The notes beneath the pieces were generated by a model. It saw nothing but the letters and a program-made list of their open reading frames with translations. It made no database searches and was not told the DNA's origin. A DNA stretch of 44,083 bases, from the NCBI GenBank assembly GCA_937899905.1, contig CALCCF010000078.1, positions 1 to 44,083 on the forward strand. Direction: 5' to 3'. This stretch comes from an uncultured Phycisphaeraceae bacterium (lineage in GTDB: Bacteria; Planctomycetota; Phycisphaerae; Phycisphaerales; UBA1924). Position 1 is the first letter of the stretch; the number at the start of each line of letters is the position of its first letter. The position numbers and the translations under genes are program-made. Below, piece after piece: positions 20,215 to 28,028 of this stretch.

Positions 20215-22401
20215 ATGGCGAAGCGCGCGACCTCGATCGTTGCCGCGGCGGTGTTGGCCTGTGCCGGGGCGACGCTCGCAAACCCCGACACCACGTGCCG
20301 GGCCGACCTCGACGGGGACGGCCAGCTGACGGTGTTCGACTTCCTGGAGTTCCAGAACCTGTTCACGCTCGGCGACCTCGCCGCCGACTTCGATGGCGAC
20401 GGCGAGCTCACGCTGTTCGACTTCCTCGAGTTCCAAACCGAGTTCGACCAGGGATGCCCGCTCGAGCCCGTCAACCTCCAGATGGCCGGAGTTCCCCTGG
20501 ATGAATATCCGTGGTTCGAGGCCACGCGCGCCTTCAACGAGGGTCAGACAGTCTTTCTCGCGATCGACCCGGATCGATTCCCCAGCATCGTCGGACAGTC
20601 GGCCGACCTCTACATCGTTGCGAGCAAGACGAATCTGCAATGGGTGGGCGATCCCACGCTCGTTGACGTGCGCGGCATGCCGCAGGCCCACACGTTCTCG
20701 GCGACTTCGATCGAGACGGCACCCGTCGCGCTCACGGGTAGCGGCAGCCTCGCCTCGACGCAAGGGCTGGACGTCTCCATCGGTTATGACCTCGTGGTCG
20801 ATGTCAACGGCGACGGTGAGCTCGGCGAGGGCGACTACATCGACGGCCTGGAGCTCGATGCGGCCGATGCAAACGGCTTCAGCGTGTTCACCAACATCGC
20901 CGAGATGGGCCCGCTCACGCCGACCATGATCGATAGCAGCAGCTCGCGCGGCGTACTCCGGCTGAACTATCCGGCCGAGCTTGCCGATGTCGGGCCGCTG
21001 CCCATCGCCGTCATCGTGCACGGCGGCGGCCACGACTATCGCTGGTACGACTACCTGCAAGACCAGCTCAGCAGCTGGGGCTGGGTGAGCATCAGCGTGC
21101 AGAACGACTTCAGTGGCACGGGCAACCGGCCGCTGCAGCACACCGATGCGCTCATCGGCGAGCAGGCGTCCATCGCGGGCGGCGTGCTCAACGGGCTCAT
21201 AGACAGCTCGCGCATCGTGTGGATCGGCCACAGCCTGGGCGGACGCGAGTGCAACATCGGCGCAGAGCGCCTCGACCACGGCCTGTTCACGCCCTCGAAC
21301 TACACCGTGGACGACATCGTGCTGGTGAGCTCGATCGCGGCGAACAGCCTTGGCAGCTTCGGTGGCTCGCCTTATCAGGCCGATCCGGGCGACGTGAACT
21401 TCCACATGATCTGGGGCGCTGCGGACGGTGACATCAGCGGGAGCCCGAGCAGCTTCGGAGGTCAGACGATCCCCTTCCGAAACTATGACCGGGCCACGGG
21501 CTTCAAGCACTCGACATACATCCACGGCGCCGATCACAACGTGTTCAATTGCTGCGGATTCCGCAACTTCCAGGGCCCGGTCTCGACCGAGATCGGTCGC
21601 ACCGAGGCGCAGCAGATCGCCAAGGCCATCTGGACGGCGCTCATCAAGCACTATGGCGAGGGCAACTTCGACGCCATCGACTATGTCACTCGGGCCTGGG
21701 ACGGCTTCAAACCGCTGGGTGTGATGGACACGACCACGCTCATCCACATGTACCGCTCCAGCGAAGCCGACAGCACCAGCCGCGTGATCGATGACTTCCA
21801 GAGTAACCCGAGTGTGAGCCAGAGCAGCTCGGGCGGCGCTGTCACCGTTGGAGTCGCGAACGCCGCCGAGGTGCGCCAGGAAGACGCGAACGGCTCGCTG
21901 ACCTGGATCGGAAGTGAGCCCTCCAACGGCATGAACTACGCGTTCTACGCGCAGGACACATCGGCGGGCCTGGTCTTCGACTTCGATAGCGCTTCGTTCA
22001 TCGAGTTTGCGGTGCTGCCGTCGCTCGCCGACGTCACCGGATTCGATCACCTGAGCTTCCGCGTCTGCCAGGGCACGCGACACCCGAACACGATCGCCGA
22101 GTTGGCGCCTCTCACGTTCAACGTCACGCTCGTCGATCAAGCCGGTGTCCGAAGCACGATCCACATCGGCGCCTACGACGCGGGCGCTTCGGAGCCCTAC
22201 CAGCGCGCGGGCGCGGGCAGCGGCGTCGGCTGGCAGAACGAGTACGGCACCGTGCGAGTCCGCCTCAGCGACTTCCTCGCTCAGGGCTCGGGCCTGAACC
22301 TGGGCGAGATCGCGGCCATCCGCTTCGAGTTTGCCGAAGGCGGCGGCTCGTCGATCGGACGCCTCGGCCTCGACGAGATCGAGTTCACCGTCGAGCGTTG
22401 A
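20215..22401 (+). CDS. Secreted alpha/beta-hydrolase with dockerin-like calcium repeats
   Basis: A 728-residue exported protein. The signal peptide ends near residue 22 (VLACAGATLA). Two dockerin-type EF-hand repeats follow at 30-80: DLDGDGQLTVFDFLEFQNLF and DFDGDGELTLFDFLEFQTEF, bracketed by Cys28 and Cys81. Another Asp-rich loop (DVNGDGELGEGDY) occurs near 198. The hydrolase core has an oxyanion-type IAVIVHGGGHDYRW and the nucleophile elbow IGHSLGGRE with Ser340. The C-terminal third (from about 520) looks like a beta-sandwich carbohydrate-binding or cohesin-like module (FDHLSFRVC, IRFEFAEGG). It probably acts outside the cell as an esterase or lipase on polymer-linked substrates. A GGAGAG site precedes the ATG. 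The paired N-terminal repeats are common in secreted planctomycete proteins. Confidence 0.75.
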   Translation: MAKRATSIVAAAVLACAGATLANPDTTCRADLDGDGQLTVFDFLEFQNLFTLGDLAADFDGDGELTLFDFLEFQTEFDQGCPLEPVNLQMAGVPLDEYPWFEATRAFNEGQTVFLAIDPDRFPSIVGQSADLYIVASKTNLQWVGDPTLVDVRGMPQAHTFSATSIETAPVALTGSGSLASTQGLDVSIGYDLVVDVNGDGELGEGDYIDGLELDAADANGFSVFTNIAEMGPLTPTMIDSSSSRGVLRLNYPAELADVGPLPIAVIVHGGGHDYRWYDYLQDQLSSWGWVSISVQNDFSGTGNRPLQHTDALIGEQASIAGGVLNGLIDSSRIVWIGHSLGGRECNIGAERLDHGLFTPSNYTVDDIVLVSSIAANSLGSFGGSPYQADPGDVNFHMIWGAADGDISGSPSSFGGQTIPFRNYDRATGFKHSTYIHGADHNVFNCCGFRNFQGPVSTEIGRTEAQQIAKAIWTALIKHYGEGNFDAIDYVTRAWDGFKPLGVMDTTTLIHMYRSSEADSTSRVIDDFQSNPSVSQSSSGGAVTVGVANAAEVRQEDANGSLTWIGSEPSNGMNYAFYAQDTSAGLVFDFDSASFIEFAVLPSLADVTGFDHLSFRVCQGTRHPNTIAELAPLTFNVTLVDQAGVRSTIHIGAYDAGASEPYQRAGAGSGVGWQNEYGTVRVRLSDFLAQGSGLNLGEIAAIRFEFAEGGGSSIGRLGLDEIEFTVER

Positions 22402-22440
22402 TCTGAGTCATTGCGTCTTTCTACACGCGGGCACCAGCGC

Positions 22441-23712
22441 TCAGGGCGTTGCCGCCTTTTGCATGCGCGCCGCCGCTGAAGCCTCGTGACCCGCTAACCC
22501 CTCCATGCGGGCCAGCGCGATCGCATCCGCCGCAGCCGCCTCGGCACCCGCGGGGTCGTCGATGCGCAGCCACGTCCGCAGGCGCAGGAAGTGGGCCACC
22601 GACAAGCCGGCCATGTACCGGGCCGTACCACCGGTCGGCAGCGTGTGGTTCGGCCCAAATCCGTAGTCGCCGAACACTTCGGCCGAGCGTTCGCCAACGA
22701 ACACGCCGCCCGCATGCCGCACGCGAGCGGCGACGGTCTCGGCATCACGCGTGCAAACCTCCAGGTGCTCGGCCCCGATGTCATCAGCGACGGCAATCGC
22801 TCGATCGATAGTGTCGACCACGCAACAAAAGCCATTCGCGATGCCCAGCCGCGCGGTCTCCACTGTCGACAACGCCTGGATCTGTGCGGCGAGTTCTTCA
22901 TCCACCGCATCGGCCAACTCAGACGACGTCGTCACCAGCATGGCCGACGCATCGGCATCGTGCTCGGCCTGGGCCAGCAGGTCTGCGGCGACTACTGCCG
23001 CGTCCGCAGTCTCATCGGCGATAACGAGCAACTCGCTCGGACCGGCGAGCATGTCGATGCCAACGCGTCCCATGACCAACTGCTTGGCGGCCGTCACCCA
23101 GGCGTTGCCTGGCCCGACAACAACATCGACTGGTGCAATCTCATCGAAGCCGTACGCGAGTGCCGCGATCGCGTGCGCGCCGCCGACACACAGATACTCG
23201 TCGGCTCCGGCGATGGCCGCCGCCGCGAGCATCTCGGCAGTCGGTCGGGGAGAGGCCACCACCACGCGATCGACACCGGCGGCCCGAGCCGTAACCGCGG
23301 TCATCAGCACCGAAGACGGCAGTGGGTATCGGCCACCGGGCGCATAGCACCCCGCCGCGACAACCGGCTCAACGGTGTGCCCGCCCTCACCTCCTGGCGT
23401 AGGTGTGGTGATATCTGAGTACATGCCACGCTGGGCATCGGCGAACGAACGGATTCGGGCGGCTACTCGTTCCAACACATGCCGAGCTTCTGCATCGATC
23501 GAGTCGAGCGCTCCTGCCATCTCACGTTGGCCGACAACAATCGGGGCGCCCGGCTCGGCATCACCAAAACGCTCAGCGTACTCGCGCACCGCGGCGGCCC
23601 CCCGCTCTCGGACGGCTTCAACGATCTGTCCCGCGTCACGGAGCACCTGCGACGACACGGCCGGCCGTCGACCGCGACGCGCGTCCTCGGCATCGATCCT
23701 GTTGAGCTTCAT
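22441..23712 (-). CDS. hisD: Histidinol dehydrogenase
   Basis: A 423-residue zinc enzyme that oxidises L-histidinol to histidine in two NAD-dependent steps, the end of the pathway. Visible motifs: PVVAAGCYAPGGRYPLPSSV, the nucleotide/substrate region VVGPGNAWVTAAKQLVMGRV, DMLAGPSELLVIAD, zinc-ligand region LLAQAEHDADASAML, the catalytic Glu-His pair in GAEHLEVCTRDAE, FGDYGFGPNHTLPTGG and the C-terminal zinc His in GLAGHEASA. The frame continues to 23844, but the ATG at 23712 (MKLNRIDAED) overlaps the preceding stop by ATGA and gives the normal length. It is the last gene of the his operon. Confidence 0.95.
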   Translation of the reverse strand: MKLNRIDAEDARRGRRPAVSSQVLRDAGQIVEAVRERGAAAVREYAERFGDAEPGAPIVVGQREMAGALDSIDAEARHVLERVAARIRSFADAQRGMYSDITTPTPGGEGGHTVEPVVAAGCYAPGGRYPLPSSVLMTAVTARAAGVDRVVVASPRPTAEMLAAAAIAGADEYLCVGGAHAIAALAYGFDEIAPVDVVVGPGNAWVTAAKQLVMGRVGIDMLAGPSELLVIADETADAAVVAADLLAQAEHDADASAMLVTTSSELADAVDEELAAQIQALSTVETARLGIANGFCCVVDTIDRAIAVADDIGAEHLEVCTRDAETVAARVRHAGGVFVGERSAEVFGDYGFGPNHTLPTGGTARYMAGLSVAHFLRLRTWLRIDDPAGAEAAAADAIALARMEGLAGHEASAAARMQKAATP

Positions 23713-24968
23713 GCCTTTGCCTCCCCGCCCCGCCGACTCACGCGCAGGGAGCGTCTTTCCAGTTCCCGTTCGATATCTGCAAGGCCCACACCATGCCGCC
23801 GCGCGGCCGCCAACGCGAAGTAGATCACATCGGCCGCCTCCCACGCCGCCTCTTCGGGCGTTGCGGCCTCACACAACTCGCCCGCTTCTTCTCGTAGCTT
23901 CGAGTCCAGTAGAGCCACGTCATCAAACAGCCGCCGCGTGTACGACCCCTCGGGCGCGGACGCCATGCGTTCACGCAAGGTCTGATCGAGCACTCCCAGC
24001 CCACGCGCCGCCCCGAAGCACGACCGAGTGCCGAGGTGGCAGAAGCCCGAGCCGTCCTGTTCCACGATGAACTGCAATGCGTCGCGGTCGCAGTCGGCCT
24101 CGATCCGGAGGAGCCGCTGGGTATTCCCAGAGGACTCACCCTTCTTCCACAGCCCACCACGCGAGCGTGAGTAGTACACACCCTTGCCCGAATCGATCGC
24201 CGCGCGCACGCTTTCGAGGCTCGAGTACACAAGCCCGAGCGCACTGCCACGCTCATCGCACACGATCGTCGGCCAGAGCCCATCGTCGCGATCACTCTGT
24301 AGCGGTGCGCAGAAGCCGTCCGCAAGGCCCATCGCACCCGTGTAGAGGGACATGCCAACCTGCGCATCGGCCCCAACCTCGTCCGCCTCGCGAACGTCAT
24401 CGGCACTTCGCACCCCGCCAGCGACTGTGAGCCGCGCATCACCACACCGTGCCGCGAGTGCGCGCACACGTTCGATCGGCAGGCCCGTCATCCGCCCCTC
24501 GATCTCGACGAACGTGATAAGAAAGCCGCCGACGTACTGCCGAAGCTCATCGATGCGATCCTCAACGAGGTCACCGGTTTCGGCCTGCCAGCCCTCGACG
24601 ACCACGCGACCATCGACGCCATCCAGCGCAGCGATGACACGATCTCGCGGCAACTCTCGGAGAATCTCCGGCCTCGCCGCCGTACCAAGGATCACCTTCC
24701 GGGCGCCGGCGTCGAGCCAACGGCGCGCGGCCTCGACGTCGCGGATGCCACCACCAACGCGGCACGGCGCGATCGCGAGCAGTTCTTCGATCAGCTCCGC
24801 ATTGCTCCCGCGCCCCATCGCGGCGTCGAGATCGATCACCGCGACCTCGCCCACACGTCCGAACCGCTCGGCGAGCGGCCTGGGATCGCCAGCCTCAAGA
24901 GCCTTCTCCTTACCGCCCACGAGTTGGACGGCTTGCCCATCCATGATGTCGATCGACGGCACGATCAT
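23709..24968 (-). CDS. HisA-HisI-HisE fusion protein (isomerase, cyclohydrolase, pyrophosphohydrolase)
   Basis: A 419-residue three-domain protein. Residues 1-225 form a HisA-type TIM barrel: MIVPSIDIMDGQAVQL with Asp7, CRVGGGIRDVEAA, VIAALDGVDGRVVVEGW with Asp116, and AGGVRSADDV. Residues 228-318 are HisI (PRA-CH): SRSRGGLWKKGESSGNTQRL, metal-binding ADCDRDA and Cys residues in GFCHLGTRSC. Residues 326-405 are HisE (PRA-PH): LDSKLREEAGELCEA and AADVIYFALAA, a MazG-like acidic helix pattern. The protein would carry out steps 2, 3 and 4 of histidine synthesis in one chain. The HisA loop at 153-162 (FVEIEGRMTG) departs from the common DISRDGT pattern. ATGA overlaps link it to hisF and hisD. HisIE fusions are common; joining HisA to HisIE is, to my knowledge, unusual. 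Confidence 0.93.
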   Translation of the reverse strand: MIVPSIDIMDGQAVQLVGGKEKALEAGDPRPLAERFGRVGEVAVIDLDAAMGRGSNAELIEELLAIAPCRVGGGIRDVEAARRWLDAGARKVILGTAARPEILRELPRDRVIAALDGVDGRVVVEGWQAETGDLVEDRIDELRQYVGGFLITFVEIEGRMTGLPIERVRALAARCGDARLTVAGGVRSADDVREADEVGADAQVGMSLYTGAMGLADGFCAPLQSDRDDGLWPTIVCDERGSALGLVYSSLESVRAAIDSGKGVYYSRSRGGLWKKGESSGNTQRLLRIEADCDRDALQFIVEQDGSGFCHLGTRSCFGAARGLGVLDQTLRERMASAPEGSYTRRLFDDVALLDSKLREEAGELCEAATPEEAAWEAADVIYFALAAARRHGVGLADIERELERRSLRVSRRGGEAKA

Positions 24969-25726
24969 CGGCGCACCTCCACCCCTTGGCCCGCGAGCTC
25001 TTGCTTGATCGATGCGACGGTGTGCCGCCCATCGTGGAAGATCGACGCCGCCAACACGGCCGAAGCGCCGGCCTCGAACGCTTCGTGCATGTGCGCTGCC
25101 GAATCTGCCCCTCCTGACGCGACAACAGGGATGCGCACCGACCGGCATACCTCACGCAACAGCGCCGTGTCATACCCCGACAGCGTCCCATCGCGATCCC
25201 AGCTGGTAAGCAAGATCTCGCCGGCGCCCAACGATTGCCCTTGCTCCGCCCACAGGACGGCATCCAGATCAAGCCGTTGCGTGCCGGCGTGGGTGACCAC
25301 GCACCACCCAGGCTGGCCTTCGCCGTTCGCCGCAGCGTCGACAGAAAGCACCACGCACTGCCTCCCGACCCGATCCGCGAGTTCGGTCAGGATCAAGGGT
25401 CGTTCGACCGCAGCCGTGTTCACACCGACCTTGTCGGCACCGGCAGCGAGCAACGCGAGCGCATCGTCCAACGTGCGCACGCCGCCTCCCACGGTTAACG
25501 GGATCCCCAAGACGCGTCGGATGTCCTCGATCGTGTGCAGCGCGGCCGCCCTGCCCTCGCGCGTCGCCGACACATCGAGCACGACAAGCTCGTCGGCTCC
25601 TTGCTGCTCGTATGACTGCGCGAGCTCGGCCGGATCGCCCGCATCGCGCAGACCCTGGAAGCGCACGCCCTTGACGACGCGGCCATCTCGGATGTCGAGG
25701 CATGGGATGATGCGTTGCGTCAGCAT
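24965..25726 (-). CDS. hisF: Imidazole glycerol phosphate synthase, cyclase subunit
   Basis: A 253-residue TIM-barrel cyclase that, with HisH, converts PRFAR to IGP and AICAR (step 5). Motifs include RIIPCLDIRDGRVVKGVRFQ with catalytic Asp, PLTVGGGVRTLDDALALLAA, VNTAA, CVVLSVDA with the second catalytic Asp, ILLTSWDRDGTLSGYD and VVASGGADSAAHMHEAF. The frame is open to 26092, but MLTQRIIPCLD at 25726 is the family start. The start overlaps the end of hisH by seven bases, consistent with stoichiometric production of the two subunits. Confidence 0.96.
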   Translation of the reverse strand: MLTQRIIPCLDIRDGRVVKGVRFQGLRDAGDPAELAQSYEQQGADELVVLDVSATREGRAAALHTIEDIRRVLGIPLTVGGGVRTLDDALALLAAGADKVGVNTAAVERPLILTELADRVGRQCVVLSVDAAANGEGQPGWCVVTHAGTQRLDLDAVLWAEQGQSLGAGEILLTSWDRDGTLSGYDTALLREVCRSVRIPVVASGGADSAAHMHEAFEAGASAVLAASIFHDGRHTVASIKQELAGQGVEVRR

Positions 25727-26328
25727 GGCGTGCCCACTTCCGCCGTGCGCAGCCACGAATCGACAAGCTTCGCGCCGTATGCGCCGGACAACTCCGGGTG
25801 GAACTGGCACGCCAGCACCCCGCCTCGGCGCATCGCCGCGACGAACCGGCCGCCATGCTCGCTCCACGAGACGTCCCAGCCTTCGGGGGCCTGCGTCACC
25901 CGGTACGTATTGGCGAAGTACGCGTATCCGCCGTCGTCTGCGGCACCCGCGGGCACGAGATTCCAGCCAAACTGCGGCCGCACAACCGAGTTTGGAAACT
26001 CCGTGACGCCGCCGGCACAAACGCCGAGCCCTGTCACTCCCGGCGACTCTTCGGACTGCTCGAACAGCATCTGCAACCCGAGGCACACGCACAGCGTCGG
26101 CCGGCCCTGGGCAACACGCTCACGAATCGGCTCGCGGAGCCCGCACTCGTCCAGCAGGCCCATGCCCGCGCCAAACGCACCAACGCCCGGCAGCACGAGG
26201 GCGTCCGCCTCGATCGCATCCTCGACATCGCAGGTCAGCCGGGCTTGCAGGCCAAGCCGCTCGAACAGGGCGCGGACCGAAGCGTTGTTCGCCACGCTCG
26301 TATCGATGATTGCGACTTCACGCGGCAT
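25720..26328 (-). CDS. hisH: Imidazole glycerol phosphate synthase, glutamine amidotransferase subunit
   Basis: A 202-residue class I amidotransferase that supplies ammonia to HisF. The nucleophile elbow is LCVCLGLQMLFE (Cys in CLGLQ, with Val-Cys before it instead of the usual Gly-Ile). The catalytic His-Glu pair is in LACQFHPELSG. The oxyanion-side motif is ALVLPGVGAFGAGM, and PQFGWN is conserved. The ATG at 26328 overlaps the upstream stop as TGATG; a GTG at 26331 is the alternative. Confidence 0.94.
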   Translation of the reverse strand: MPREVAIIDTSVANNASVRALFERLGLQARLTCDVEDAIEADALVLPGVGAFGAGMGLLDECGLREPIRERVAQGRPTLCVCLGLQMLFEQSEESPGVTGLGVCAGGVTEFPNSVVRPQFGWNLVPAGAADDGGYAYFANTYRVTQAPEGWDVSWSEHGGRFVAAMRRGGVLACQFHPELSGAYGAKLVDSWLRTAEVGTPC

Positions 26329-28028
26329 CACAGCACCCCCTTCGTCGAGGGGGCCTCGCCGTCCGGCCGAACAACGCGGACTGCCCGGCCGAGCGCGAGG
26401 GCGAGGGCCTTGAACCCAGCCTCGGCCTTGTGGTGGTCGTTCTCGCCGCGCACGGTGTCCAGGTGGATGGCCGCTCGCAGCCGATCGGCCAACGAGCGCA
26501 CGAAGTGCTCGATGTTCTCGGCGGCCACATCACCGACGAGATCTCGCTTGAGATCGAGGACCACGTGCGCGCTTGGCCGACCGGAGAGATCAACGACCGC
26601 CCGGCACAGCGCGTCGTCGAGCGGCGCGTATGCCTCGGCGAATCGAGCGATGCCCGCACGCCGGCCCAGCGCATCATCGATCGCGCTCCCGAGGACCAAA
26701 GCGCAGTCCTCGACCGTGTGGTGGTCGTCAACCTCAAGATCGCCCCGGCACGCCAGCTCGATGTCGATGCTCGAGTGACGCGCGAGCGCCGTCAGCATGT
26801 GGTCGAGGAAGCCCAGCCCCGTGCGAACCTCAGAAGCTCCCGTGCCGTCCAGTGCCACCGCGCAGCGGATGCTCGTCTCCTTGGTTGAGCGTGTTGCCGA
26901 ACCTCGGCGGCTACCAGACGGCACACGCCACTCTGGCATCGGCCCGCGGCCCATGGCATACTCGAGTGCATCGAGCAAGTAGGCGAAGGACTTGGGATCA
27001 CCAGGCAACGAGACGCGCAGCGCATCCTCCAAACCAGCACGTGCGACAAAGCGGCGAACCGCCACGCCGGCGTCGGCCAGCCGCGTCCACACCGTCTCGG
27101 CATCTTCGAATCGCGCGAGCACGAAGTTGGCAGATGAAGCTTGCGGACGGCCGCCGCAAGACTGAACTCGGTCGATCAGATCTTCGCACTCCGCCCGCAC
27201 ACGCTCGATATACGCGGAGTTGTCGATGGCCAGCGCCTCTCGCGCGACGGCGAGGGCTGGCCCCGACACCGGGTATGGCCCACCGACCGATCGCATCCAG
27301 CCGGCGACGGCCTCTGAAGCGATCGCGTACCCCACGCGTAATCCCGCAAGCCCGAACGCCTTCGAGAACGTGCGCACCACCACCACATTGTCGCACTCGA
27401 GCAGAGCGGTCGTCGGATCTTCGTCTGCGAACTCGACGTACGCAAGGTCGGCAAGCAGTACGGCCCCAAATCGCTGCGCCGCGTCGGCCAGCCGCAGCAG
27501 ATCATCCGACCCCACGGTCGCACCCGTCGGGTTGCATGGGCTCACGACCGCGACCACGCCAACACGCTCGTCGATGCGCTCGATCATTGCATCGACGTCG
27601 AGCGCACCCTCGATCCAGCGCACCGTCGAGACCTCTCCGCCCGACAGCCGAGCCGCCCGCGGGATCATCTCGAACACCGGATCGTGCGTCAGCAAGCCGC
27701 GCCCAGGCTCGATCATCGCGCGGCAGATCCGGTCGATCGCCTCATCGCCTCCATTGGTCACGACGACGCGCAATGGGTCAACGCCGAACTGCTGCGCAAT
27801 GTCCCGCTCGAGATCGCTCGCGACCGGGTACCGCCGCACGGCCTCGCTCAACACCCCGTCGAGCGCCAGCCGAAGATCGGACGAGGGCTCGGGCCCTTCG
27901 TTGCTATCCAGTCGGAGCACGATCGACGGGGCGTACACCGGGGCCGCGTACGCACGGGCCGACACCACCCGTTCCGAGGGGCGGACACCAGATTGAGTCT
28001 TCTCAGCGGTTGCCATCTCGCCTCCCAT
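26328..28028 (-). CDS. HisC-HisB fusion: histidinol-phosphate aminotransferase and IGP dehydratase
   Basis: A 566-residue two-domain protein. Residues to about 365 are a PLP aminotransferase of the HisC family: LRLDSNEGPEPS, VVTNGGDEAIDRICRAM, VSPCNPTGATV and the PLP lysine in RTFSKAFGLAGLRVGY (Lys223). The usual DEAY is replaced by DLAY. From about residue 385 an IGP dehydratase (HisB) follows: TGLGFLDHMLTALARHS, GDLEVDDHHTVEDCAL, PLDDALCRAVVDLSGRP and NDHHKAEAGFKALALAL, with the His and Glu metal ligands present. It would join step 6 (dehydratase) to step 7 (transaminase). A short linker (about 370-385) is rich in Arg and Ser. The start overlaps the hisG stop as TGATG; an ATG at 28016, four bases after GGAGG, is an alternative. 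Confidence 0.93.
   Translation of the reverse strand: MGGEMATAEKTQSGVRPSERVVSARAYAAPVYAPSIVLRLDSNEGPEPSSDLRLALDGVLSEAVRRYPVASDLERDIAQQFGVDPLRVVVTNGGDEAIDRICRAMIEPGRGLLTHDPVFEMIPRAARLSGGEVSTVRWIEGALDVDAMIERIDERVGVVAVVSPCNPTGATVGSDDLLRLADAAQRFGAVLLADLAYVEFADEDPTTALLECDNVVVVRTFSKAFGLAGLRVGYAIASEAVAGWMRSVGGPYPVSGPALAVAREALAIDNSAYIERVRAECEDLIDRVQSCGGRPQASSANFVLARFEDAETVWTRLADAGVAVRRFVARAGLEDALRVSLPGDPKSFAYLLDALEYAMGRGPMPEWRVPSGSRRGSATRSTKETSIRCAVALDGTGASEVRTGLGFLDHMLTALARHSSIDIELACRGDLEVDDHHTVEDCALVLGSAIDDALGRRAGIARFAEAYAPLDDALCRAVVDLSGRPSAHVVLDLKRDLVGDVAAENIEHFVRSLADRLRAAIHLDTVRGENDHHKAEAGFKALALALGRAVRVVRPDGEAPSTKGVL

Noticed and set aside
19789-22164. 791-residue minus-strand frame covering the tRNA and hydrolase
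   Set aside because: It runs antisense through a tRNA gene and a protein with signal peptide, EF-hands and a GHSLGG elbow.
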